Assembly: GCF_000719135.1 (NCBI RefSeq)
Contig: NZ_JOEK01000005.1
Span: forward strand, 1-64,000
Length of the DNA: 64,000 nucleotides
Source of the DNA: Streptomyces avicenniae
GTDB lineage: Bacteria; Actinomycetota; Actinomycetes; Streptomycetales; Streptomycetaceae
Direction of reading: 5' to 3'
Under the pieces are notes generated by a model, which saw only the letters and a list, made by a program, of their open reading frames with translations, did not search any database and was not told the DNA's origin. The position numbers were made by a program, and so were the translations under genes. Positions 41,966 to 48,788 of the stretch are shown here, piece by piece; positions within the stretch are counted from its first letter, which is position 1; each line of letters begins with the position of its first letter.

Positions 41966-42939
41966 AGCGCACCCGCCTGACCGTTCTCGCGGCCATGGCC
42001 CTGTCCGGCACGCTGGCCCTGAGCGCCTGCGGCTCCGACGCGGACGACGACTCCGGCTCGGGCGGCGCGGAAGGGGGCGGCGGCACGACGACGGTGGACA
42101 CGGCGATGGGCGAGGTCGAGGTCCCGGCCGACCCCCGGCGGGTCGTCGTCCTCGACACGGGCGAGCTGGACACCGCCGTCACGCTGGGCATCACCCCGGT
42201 CGGCGCCGCCGAGACCGCCACCGGCACCATGGGCCTCGCCTACCTGCCGCAGGACGCGCTGGCGGACATCGAGAGCGTCGGCGTCATCGGCCAGCCCAAC
42301 CTGGAGGCCATCAACGCGCTGGAGCCCGACGTCATCATCGGCAGCAAGATCCGGGCCGAGGAGTTCTACGACGAGTTGTCCGCGATCGCCCCGACCGTCT
42401 TCACCGAGACGACCGGCGCGCCGTGGAAGGAGAACTTCACGCTGCACGCGGCGGCGCTGGGCAGGGCGGAGGAGGCCCAAGCGGTCGTGGACGCCTACGA
42501 CGAGCACGTCGCGCAGGTCACCGAGGCGCTCGGCGGCGCGGAGGCGGCGGCCGGGACCGAGGTGAGCATGCTGCGGTTCATGGAGGGCGCCAACACCCGC
42601 CTGTACGGGCGGGAGAACTTCATCGGCTCGATCCTGGCGGACATCGGCCTCGGCCGCCCGGCGATCACGGACGACGCCCCTGACGGCTTCGCGGTCGAGA
42701 TCAGCCCGGAGCAGCTGGACCAGGCCGACGCGGACGTCATCTACTACACGTCCTACGGCTCGGCCGACGCGTCCGGCGAGGAGGCCGCGGTGGGCGGCCC
42801 GCTGTGGGACGACCTGACCGCCGTGCAGAACGACCGGGCGTTCGCGGTGGACGACGACCTGTGGTTCCTCGGCATCGGCTACGAGGCGGCGGAGCAGATC
42901 CTCGACGAGATCGGGGCGACCCTCGCCCCGACCGCCTGA
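41962..42939 (+). CDS. iron-siderophore binding lipoprotein
   Basis: 325 residues. Signal peptide with lipobox L-S-A-C, then a Gly/Ser/Asp linker. The class III binding-protein fold shows VEVPADPRRVVVLDTGELDTAVTLGITPVGA, NLEAINALEPDVIIGS, and DDDLWFLGIGYEAAEQILDEI. It delivers a ferric siderophore to the permeases encoded upstream. No siderophore biosynthesis genes are in the window, so it may take up a xenosiderophore or a product of genes elsewhere. A terminator hairpin follows. Confidence 0.93.
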   Translation: MKRTRLTVLAAMALSGTLALSACGSDADDDSGSGGAEGGGGTTTVDTAMGEVEVPADPRRVVVLDTGELDTAVTLGITPVGAAETATGTMGLAYLPQDALADIESVGVIGQPNLEAINALEPDVIIGSKIRAEEFYDELSAIAPTVFTETTGAPWKENFTLHAAALGRAEEAQAVVDAYDEHVAQVTEALGGAEAAAGTEVSMLRFMEGANTRLYGRENFIGSILADIGLGRPAITDDAPDGFAVEISPEQLDQADADVIYYTSYGSADASGEEAAVGGPLWDDLTAVQNDRAFAVDDDLWFLGIGYEAAEQILDEIGATLAPTA

Positions 42940-42960
42940 CCCCGCACCCCGCACAGCGTC

Positions 42961-42993
42961 CCGCCCCCGGCACGGCACCACCGCCGGGGGCGG
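42961..42993. terminator. terminator hairpin
   Basis: CCGCCCCCGGC (42961-42971) pairs perfectly with 42983-42993 across an 11-base loop, between the importer operon and the convergent MarR gene. Confidence 0.7.
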
Positions 42994-42999
42994 CGCGCG

Positions 43000-43479
43000 T
43001 CACCCGGGCCCCGGGCGAGGCGGCGGCTCCACCGCCCGGCGGGCGGTGGTGAGGACCGCGGCGATCGCCGCGTCGGCTGCGGCGATCTCCTCCGTGGCCG
43101 TGGCGAGGGTCCCGTCATAGGTGGCGCGGGCCTCGTGGCAGCGGACACGGCCGTCCTCGGTGAGGACGGTGTACGCGCCGCGCCTGTCGTCGGGACACGG
43201 GTCGCGGTAGGTGTACCCGGCCGCGTTCAGACGGCCGACCAGGCGGGTGACCGAACTCTGGTTGAGGCCCAGCCCGTCGGCGAGTTCCTGCATGCGCAGC
43301 TCCCCCTCGGGCGCCCGGTCGAGGACGGCCAGCGCGCGGTACTCCGACAGGCCGAGACCGTGACGGCGCTGGAGGGCGGTCGCCAACCGGCTCTCGACAT
43401 GCGTGTGCAGACGCAGCATCCGGTCCCACATCCGCGCGTCGGAGACGGCCTCCCCCACGCCGCTGATCTGCGATGACAT
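43000..43479 (-). CDS. MarR-family repressor of the SMR efflux genes
   Basis: 159 residues. The winged helix (about 40-110) reads RRHGLGLSEYRALAVLDRAPEGELRMQELADGLGLNQSSVTRLVGRLNAAGYTYRDPCPDDRRGAYTVLTEDG with the D-x-R wing. The ATG at 43479 has a perfect GGAGGAG site. It is divergent from two SMR genes; the intervening repeats are likely its operators. A ligand such as a quaternary cation or guanidinium is inferred from the target. Confidence 0.88.
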   Translation of the reverse strand: MSSQISGVGEAVSDARMWDRMLRLHTHVESRLATALQRRHGLGLSEYRALAVLDRAPEGELRMQELADGLGLNQSSVTRLVGRLNAAGYTYRDPCPDDRRGAYTVLTEDGRVRCHEARATYDGTLATATEEIAAADAAIAAVLTTARRAVEPPPRPGPG

Positions 43480-43533
43480 TGCGCACTCCTCCGATCGACC
43501 GGGCGCCAGGGGCCGCCGACTTGACACCAGCTT

Positions 43534-43572
43534 ACTTGCACATGCATTCTCTTCGAGAACTTGCACGTACAT
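43534..43572. promoter_or_regulatory. paired MarR operator in the SMR promoter
   Basis: ACTTGCACATGCAT (43534-43547) and ACTTGCACGTACAT (43559-43572) are direct repeats 25 bp apart. Each contains a TGCA-NN-TGCA type half-palindrome common in MarR sites. The second ends 18 bases before the SMR start. Confidence 0.65.
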
Positions 43573-43590
43573 ACATTAAAGGAGACCGCC

Positions 43591-43950
43591 GTGGCCTGGA
43601 CCTACCTCCTCATCGCCGCCGTGTTCGAAGTCGTGTTCGCGCTGGCGACCAACGCCACCGACGGATTCACCGTGCTCGGCGCCTCGCTGCTGACCGTCGC
43701 CGCCGCGGCGGCCGGGATCTTCTTCCTCGGCCTCGCCCTGAGATCCCTGGACGTCGGCGTCGGCTACACCGTGTGGACCGGCATCGGCTCGGTGGGGACC
43801 GTGATCTTCAGCTCGGTGGTGTTCGACGAGGAGATCACCCCGGCGAAGGCACTCGCCTTCGTCCTGATCATCGGCGGCGTGCTCGGCCTGAAGCTCGCCG
43901 ACGGCGTCAGCCCCCGCGCCACCACGGAATCCGCCCACCTCCCCGCCTGA
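43591..43950 (+). CDS. SMR-family efflux protein, subunit 1
   Basis: 119 residues, four membrane helices. The conserved membrane Glu is in LLIAAVFEVVFALATNATDGF. The SLDVGVGYTVWTGIGSVGTVIF segment is closest to the SugE/Gdx (guanidinium exporter) branch of small multidrug resistance proteins. The GTG at 43591 has an AAAGGAG site. Paired with the next gene, so it probably works as a heterodimer. Divergent MarR regulator. Confidence 0.88.
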   Translation: MAWTYLLIAAVFEVVFALATNATDGFTVLGASLLTVAAAAAGIFFLGLALRSLDVGVGYTVWTGIGSVGTVIFSSVVFDEEITPAKALAFVLIIGGVLGLKLADGVSPRATTESAHLPA

Positions 43951-44018
43951 CCACCACCCCCTTCCACACCACCCCCGCAACGACCGTTCCGTCCCGGCCT
44001 CACCGAGGAGTCACCGAC

Positions 44019-44339
44019 ATGCCCTGGATCTACCTGCTCATCGCCACCGTGTTCGAGGTCGCCTTCGCACTCGGCACCAACGCCACCCGAGGATTCACGC
44101 GCCTGTGGCCCTCCGTGTTCACCGTGCTGGCCGCCGCGGGCGGCATCTTCACGCTGAGCCTGGCGCTGCGCACCCTCGACGTCGGCGTCGGCTACACCCT
44201 CTGGACCGGCGTCGGCTCGATCGGCACCGTCCTGCTCGGCGCGCTGATCTACAAGGAGAGGATCACGAGGCCGAAGCTCGTCTCCTTCGCCGCCATCATC
44301 GCGGGCGCCGTCGTCCTGCGCCTGGCCGCGGGGGCCTGA
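44019..44339 (+). CDS. SMR-family efflux protein, subunit 2
   Basis: 106 residues, four membrane helices. Conserved Glu in LLIATVFEVAFALGTNATRGFTRLWPS; TLDVGVGYTLWTGVGSIGTVLLGALIYKERITRPK follows, again Gdx/SugE-like. GAGGAG lies before the ATG. It begins 68 bases after subunit 1 in the same direction and shares long stretches with it, so a gene duplication produced the pair. Confidence 0.88.
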   Translation: MPWIYLLIATVFEVAFALGTNATRGFTRLWPSVFTVLAAAGGIFTLSLALRTLDVGVGYTLWTGVGSIGTVLLGALIYKERITRPKLVSFAAIIAGAVVLRLAAGA

Positions 44340-44357
44340 CCCCGGTGCGGGAGACCG

Positions 44358-44825
44358 TCACCTGTCGGCCGCCGCCGCGAGGACGAGCACGAGGTGTTCG
44401 TCCTCGCGGCGCGGGACCGTCCCGGTGCGCCGGAAGCCGTGCCTCTCCAGCAACCGCACCGAGCCGACGTTCCCCGCCACAGGGTCGGCGTACAGCGGAC
44501 GGGCCTGTTCCCGTTCGAGGAAGAGCCCCAGCGCCCGGGTGCCTATGCCGCGCCCCCAGAACCGCCGACCGAACCAGTAGCCGACGAAACGCCGATCGCC
44601 TTTCCACCAGGCCACCACGTTGCCCGCCAACTCCCCGCCCACGACGACGGCCTGCACGAAGACCGCCGGGTCCCCGAGGATCGTGTGCGTCCAGTGCTCC
44701 ATGAAGGCGTCCCGCTCCCGGGACGGGAAGCGCGACCGCCGCACGGCCTCCTCGTCGCACTGCTGCACGAAGAACACCTCAAGGTCGTCCGGTCCGACGT
44801 CCCGCAGACCCACCCGTTCATCCAT
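44358..44825 (-). CDS. GNAT-family N-acetyltransferase (RimJ/RimL-like)
   Basis: 155 residues. GNAT motif A/B is FVGYWFGRRFWGRGIGTRALGLFLER, with GNVGSVRLLERHGFRRTGTV at the end, like Acetyltransf_3 proteins. It opens LRDVGPDDLEVFFVQQCDEEAVRRSRFPSR. Substrate unknown. The ATG at 44825 is chosen because the -10-like CAGACT lies seven bases upstream; an in-frame start at 44849 would run into a palindrome shared with the kinase promoter at 48754. Confidence 0.82.
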   Translation of the reverse strand: MDERVGLRDVGPDDLEVFFVQQCDEEAVRRSRFPSRERDAFMEHWTHTILGDPAVFVQAVVVGGELAGNVVAWWKGDRRFVGYWFGRRFWGRGIGTRALGLFLEREQARPLYADPVAGNVGSVRLLERHGFRRTGTVPRREDEHLVLVLAAAADR

Positions 44826-44846
44826 GCCCCGGAGTCTGCCACCGAC

Positions 44847-44860
44847 CACTGACAGTGACC
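44847..44860. promoter_or_regulatory. palindrome shared with the 48754 site
   Basis: CACTGACAGTGACC; reverse complement GGTCACTGTCAGTG. Perfect core CACTG-A-CAGTG. It is centred 27 bases before the GNAT start, almost the same distance as the identical motif before the histidine kinase gene at 48789. Confidence 0.6.
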
Positions 44861-44873
44861 GTCGCGCCGTCCG

Positions 44874-45635
44874 TCAGCGCAGGAGCGCCAGGTCGTCGCC
44901 CCACGCGTCGAGAACCGCGCCATGACCGGCCGCGCGGGCGGTCCTTTCGACGTCACGGAAGAGCGCGCGCAGGCGGCCGACCCCGCCCTCGGCGGCGAGC
45001 CCGAGCAGGCGCGGCACGAGCTGGTCGGCCGACCACAGCGGGTCGCCCAGCGGGTGGTGCTCCAACTCCCAGCGCAGGAACTTGTTGTAGGGACGCACGC
45101 GCCGGTGGAGCGCGAACAGGGCGTCGAGCGCGTACGGCACGGCCTCGGCGGCGTCGAGGCGCGCCGCCTCGGGGCGGCCGTCGCGCTCGCTCTTCATCGC
45201 CCGGTAGGCCGAGTTGGTGAAGGCGTCGAGGTGACCGTCCGCCTCCTCGCGCGCCTCCTCGGCGTCCAGGGCGCGCTTGCGGTCGAGGAGCGTGGCGATC
45301 CCGCCGTCGAGCCGGTCACGCAGCACGACGGCGTGGACGTACGCGTAGCGGGCCCAGCTCATCGGGTCGCCCGGCAGGCCGCGGACGCGGAAGGCGGAGA
45401 GCGGCATGACGACGAGGTCCAGGTCGCGGGAGCGGTGGCCGTCCAGGCCGTCGAAGGAGGACGGCACACCGTCGTGCGTCACGACGTGCACGTCGTCGTC
45501 CGAGTGGACGGTGGCCATGCCCTCGTGGGCGCGCGAGCCGCTGAGGAGGACTCCGGCGACGCCAGGATCGGCGTCGGCGCGTTCCAGGACGGCGGCGAGG
45601 GAGGCAGGCGGAGCGGGCAGGTGGGAGTGCGTCAC
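44874..45635 (-). CDS. nucleotidyltransferase-fold protein
   Basis: 253 residues, GTG start. Nucleotidyltransferase motif LLSGSRAHEGMATVHSDDDVHVV (G-S then D-D-D) near residue 30-55, and a third acidic residue in DLDLVVMPLSAF. The rest is helical (RKRALDAEEAREEADGHLDAFTNSAYRAMKSERDGRPEAARLDAAEAVPYALDALFALHRRVRPYNKF), like aminoglycoside nucleotidyltransferase/DUF4111-type proteins. It could modify an antibiotic or act on tRNA or nucleotides; no evidence decides. The start at 45635 has GGAG upstream; a start at 45704 would add an unrelated Arg/Ala stretch. Confidence 0.75.
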   Translation of the reverse strand: MTHSHLPAPPASLAAVLERADADPGVAGVLLSGSRAHEGMATVHSDDDVHVVTHDGVPSSFDGLDGHRSRDLDLVVMPLSAFRVRGLPGDPMSWARYAYVHAVVLRDRLDGGIATLLDRKRALDAEEAREEADGHLDAFTNSAYRAMKSERDGRPEAARLDAAEAVPYALDALFALHRRVRPYNKFLRWELEHHPLGDPLWSADQLVPRLLGLAAEGGVGRLRALFRDVERTARAAGHGAVLDAWGDDLALLR

Positions 45636-45908
45636 GGTGAGGTCTCCATGCGGAAGTCCCGCCGCGCGGGGAGACCGGGCGGCGGCGAAGAAAAGGGAGC
45701 GCATCTGTGGCGGTCCTGCCGGACGGCCACGCGGGGTTCACCTCACGCACGGGAGGCTAGGCCGCCGCACGCCCGTGCGGAAACGTTTTTCTGCCCGTCC
45801 CCCCGAGGAGTGAGGGCGGAACGTTCCCCCAGGCGGGCGCCGCGTCGTTCTCCCTCCTGTCGGACACACACAGGCGTGACGCCCGTCCCGTACGGAAGGA
45901 CCCACCCC

Positions 45909-46346
45909 ATGCCGACGCCCCGCACGGCCCCCTCCCGTCTCGCCGCCGGGACGGCCGCGCTCGTCGCCTGCGCCGCGCTGGGCGTCGCCGCGGCGGCCTC
46001 GCCCGACGGCGGCCCACCGGGCGGGACGGCCCGCGCCGGAAGCGCGACCGCCGCCGCGGTCGTGGACGGCGGCGGCCGTCTCGTCCGCGGGCGCAACGTC
46101 GATGCCGTCCACTCCCCTGGCCCCGCGGTCACCTGCGTACGGCTCGCCGCCGGGATCGCCCCTGACACCGTCGTCCCGCTCGTCACGGCGATCCACTCAG
46201 GCGACGGCGGAGGAGACGGGCGGATGGTGTTCGCGCGGCTCGTCGATCCGCCCTCCACCTGCGACGGGACGCGCGAGGTCGAGGTGGCCACGCGTGACGC
46301 GGACGGCGACGCCCGGCGTACCGGCTTCACCCTCGTCGTGCCCTGA
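45909..46346 (+). CDS. small secreted protein
   Basis: 145 residues. Signal peptide AAGTAALVACAALGVAAAAS with a probable cleavage near residue 30. The mature part has two Cys residues (VTCVRLAAG and PSTCDGTRE) that could form one disulfide, and ends FTLVVP. A beta-rich small domain is likely. No family recognised. The upstream 270 bp gap from the divergent gene should hold its promoter; a GGAAGG site lies before the ATG. Confidence 0.65.
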   Translation: MPTPRTAPSRLAAGTAALVACAALGVAAAASPDGGPPGGTARAGSATAAAVVDGGGRLVRGRNVDAVHSPGPAVTCVRLAAGIAPDTVVPLVTAIHSGDGGGDGRMVFARLVDPPSTCDGTREVEVATRDADGDARRTGFTLVVP

Positions 46347-46401
46347 CCCGGGCCGGTCGCGCACCCGTACGGCGACTGAACCCGCGCGTACACTCGACCG
46401 C

Positions 46402-47031
46402 ATGGCAGTCGCGACACGCGGGCGCATCGACAAGCGCAAGGCGATCCTCGAAGGCGCGTTCACCGTGTTCGCCCGGCAGGGCTACGCGCAGGCGTGCGTC
46501 CAGGAGATCGCGGACGAGGCGGGCGTCGCCAAGCCGACCGTGTACAACCACCTCCAGGACAAGGCCACCCTCTTCCGGCACGCCGTCGGCGCCGCCGCCG
46601 AGCAGGCGCTGCGCGAGCGGACCGCCGCGCTCGACCCGCTCGCCGCCCCGGGCGACGACCTGGGCGCGACGCTCCGCGACGTCGGCCACCACCTCCTCGT
46701 CCTGTACGGCGACGAGCGCTCCTGCGCCCTGCGCCGCCTGCTGTACGCCGAGGTGACGCACTTCCCCGAGGTCCTCGACATCGCGAACGAGAGCGGCGCC
46801 CACCGGCTCACGGAGTCCCTCGCCGACCGCCTCGCCCGCCTCGCCCTGGCCGGACGGCTGCGCGCCGGGGACCCGGCGTCGGCGGCCGAGCAGTTCCTCG
46901 CGCTGCTCGTCGGCCCGATGGAGGCGCGCTCCCGGATGGGCACACGGCCCGTGGGCGACGACGAGCTGCGCGCGGTCGCGGACGCCGCCACCGACACGTT
47001 CCTGCGCGCCTGGGGCACCGGCACGGCGTGA
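46402..47031 (+). CDS. TetR-family regulator
   Basis: 209 residues. HTH (about 8-55): RKAILEGAFTVFARQGYAQACVQEIADEAGVAKPTVYNHLQDKATLF. The C-terminal half resembles TetR_C_7/AefR-like domains (CALRRLLYAEVTHFPEVLDIANESGAHRL). TACACT (46389-46394) is seven bases before the ATG, so leaderless. The next gene, an NAD(P)-binding protein, is 77 bp downstream and may be its target or operon partner. Confidence 0.88.
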   Translation: MAVATRGRIDKRKAILEGAFTVFARQGYAQACVQEIADEAGVAKPTVYNHLQDKATLFRHAVGAAAEQALRERTAALDPLAAPGDDLGATLRDVGHHLLVLYGDERSCALRRLLYAEVTHFPEVLDIANESGAHRLTESLADRLARLALAGRLRAGDPASAAEQFLALLVGPMEARSRMGTRPVGDDELRAVADAATDTFLRAWGTGTA

Positions 47032-47108
47032 CGGCCCGGCGGGCGCCCCCTTGGTACGGTGACCCGCGCCCCCACCTGGGGACGGGCCCCCGACGACGAG
47101 GAGCGCCC

Positions 47109-47759
47109 ATGCGGGTCGTCCTGACCGGCGCCACCGGCTTCATCGGCTCACGCGTCCTCGCCCGGCTGCTGGCGGAACCGGGCGTCACCGGCGTGACCTG
47201 CCTGACCCGCCGCCCGCCCCCCGTGCGGTCGGACAAGCTGACGGTCGTCACGATGGGCGACTTCACGCACTACGAGGACGCGCTCCTCGACCGGCTCGCC
47301 GACCACCGCGCCTGCGTGTGGGCGCTCGGCGGGAAGGAGCAGGACGCGAAGGACCCGGTGGCGTACGAGCGGCTCACCCACACGTTCACCCTCGCCTTCG
47401 CGCGGGCGCTGGTGCCCCGGCTGACCGGCGAGTTCACGTTCTGCTACGTCAGCGGTGCGGGCGCCACCCCCGCGGAGTCCGCCCGGCTCCCCGTCCGGCA
47501 GGCGACCCGGCTGCTCAAGGGCAGGACCGAGCGGGACCTCATCGATGTCGCCCGCGAGCACGAGGGGTTCGTCCCCTACGCCTTCCGGCCGGGCGGCGTC
47601 CTGCCGGAACGCGCCGGGCCCGCGGGGCGGCTGCTGCTCGCGCCGTTCGCCGTGGGGGTGCGGCAGCTGGCGACGGCGCTGGTGCGCGTGGCGTGCGGTG
47701 ACGTGCCCCCGCCGCCGCGCGTGGTCCGCACCGCGGACATCCGCCGCCTGGCGCGCTGA
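47109..47759 (+). CDS. NAD(P)-binding atypical SDR (epimerase/NmrA-like)
   Basis: 216 residues. Rossmann nucleotide motif MRVVLTGATGFIGSRVL (G-x-x-G-x-x-G). VYSGAG-type sequence appears as CYVSGAGATPAES, and RTERDLIDV supplies the Lys/Arg region. It lacks the classical YxxxK pair, as expected for atypical SDRs. Function unknown; relatives are annotated as NAD-dependent epimerases. GAGGAG lies before the ATG. It is convergent with the MerR gene, 11 bp apart. Confidence 0.82.
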   Translation: MRVVLTGATGFIGSRVLARLLAEPGVTGVTCLTRRPPPVRSDKLTVVTMGDFTHYEDALLDRLADHRACVWALGGKEQDAKDPVAYERLTHTFTLAFARALVPRLTGEFTFCYVSGAGATPAESARLPVRQATRLLKGRTERDLIDVAREHEGFVPYAFRPGGVLPERAGPAGRLLLAPFAVGVRQLATALVRVACGDVPPPPRVVRTADIRRLAR

Positions 47760-47770
47760 GGCCGTCCGCG

Positions 47771-48700
47771 TCACCGGCCGCGCAGCGCCTCCGTGAACCA
47801 GGCGAAGACCGGGGTCAGCGTCGGCGGCACCGGCCATCCGTTGATGACGGCGAGAAGCTGCCAGTAGCGTTCGGCGCGCGGGTCGTTGCCGGTCTCGACG
47901 CGCACCGCGATCCAGTCGCGCAGCGCCGCGTCGTCGGGGCGGCCGAACGTCTCGGCGTACCGGGCGGTGAGCGTGTCCACGTACGGCGCGGCCTCGGGCG
48001 AGCCCGGCAGGACGCCGCGCTCCAGGGCCGCGCCGACCGTCTCGCGGACGGTCTCCGTCAGGGCGTGGTGGAGCCCTGTCGTGTCGCCGAGGTCGCGCTG
48101 CTCGGCCTGGTACTCGGCCATGCGGCGCACGGCGGCCCGGAAGTCGGGGTCCTGGGTGAGGGTGGCCAGTTCGACCCAGGCGTCGGCCTGTTCCGGCGTG
48201 GGGTCCTCGGGCAGGTCGGGCATGGCGGAGCGCATCATCGCGAGCAGTTCCGGGTTCGCGTCGAGGCCGCCGAAGGTCGCGTCGATGAAGTCGTGGACCA
48301 GGGCGCGGCGCTGGTCGTCGGAGAGCTGGGCGAGGCGGTGCATGAAGTCGATGTCCTCCTGTGTCGTGCCCCGGGCGGCGATGGCCCGCAGGGCGGCGCG
48401 GCGCAGCCGCAGGGTGCGGATCTGGAGACCGAGGGCGTCCGCGTGGGCGGCGGCGACCTCGGGGACGGTCAGTTCGCTGGCGAGGACCCGCCGGGTCGTC
48501 GCCAGGTCCACGCCGAGGTCACGCAGCGTGCGGACCAGGGCGAGCCGCGCGAGTGCGGCGGTGTCGTAGAGCCGGTAGCCGGCGGGGCTGCGGCCGGTGG
48601 GCGGCACGAGCCCCTCGTCGGACCAGAACCTGACGGTGCGCACGGACAGGCCGGTGCGTCGTGCCAGCTCGCCGATGGACAGGAGCGGTTCGCCGTTCAT
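47771..48700 (-). CDS. MerR-family regulator with effector domain
   Basis: 309 residues. The N-terminal MerR domain (1-70) reads LLSIGELARRTGLSVRTVRFWSDEGLVPPTGRSPAGYRLYDTAALARLALVRTLRDLG. The remaining 240 residues form a helical effector domain with repeated acidic helices, far longer than basic MerR proteins, so it should sense a bulky ligand or protein. The start at 48700 (MNGEPLL) is seven bases from a -10 box in a MerR-type promoter with a 19-bp palindrome, so it probably autoregulates. Not TipAS by sequence that I can see. Confidence 0.87.
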   Translation of the reverse strand: MNGEPLLSIGELARRTGLSVRTVRFWSDEGLVPPTGRSPAGYRLYDTAALARLALVRTLRDLGVDLATTRRVLASELTVPEVAAAHADALGLQIRTLRLRRAALRAIAARGTTQEDIDFMHRLAQLSDDQRRALVHDFIDATFGGLDANPELLAMMRSAMPDLPEDPTPEQADAWVELATLTQDPDFRAAVRRMAEYQAEQRDLGDTTGLHHALTETVRETVGAALERGVLPGSPEAAPYVDTLTARYAETFGRPDDAALRDWIAVRVETGNDPRAERYWQLLAVINGWPVPPTLTPVFAWFTEALRGR

Positions 48701-48707
48701 GGGGACC

Positions 48708-48738
48708 ACCCTGGCGTCTCCAGCCGCTGGAGACTCAA
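48708..48738 (-). promoter_or_regulatory. MerR-type promoter of the merR gene
   Basis: On the minus strand: -35 TTGAGT (48738-48733), a 19-bp spacer, and -10 CAGGGT (48713-48708); the ATG follows after seven bases. The spacer and -35 edge hold the perfect palindrome GTCTCCAGCCGCTGGAGAC (48716-48734). This is the typical autoregulated MerR layout. Confidence 0.72.
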
Positions 48739-48753
48739 CCCCGCCGCACCATG

Positions 48754-48768
48754 GTCACTGTCAGTGAC
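48754..48768. promoter_or_regulatory. 15-base palindrome before the histidine kinase gene
   Basis: GTCACTG-T-CAGTGAC is a perfect palindrome centred 28 bases before the ATG of the kinase gene, with TAGCCT (48775-48780) as a -10 box and a possible -35 GGTCAC. The same core occurs before the GNAT gene at 44847. Confidence 0.65.
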
Positions 48769-48788
48769 GCCGGGTAGCCTCGGGCACC

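Noticed and set aside
43480..43590. Guanidine riboswitch before the SMR genes
   Set aside because: The region is short and filled by MarR-type repeats; no ACGR-type guanidine aptamer motif was seen.
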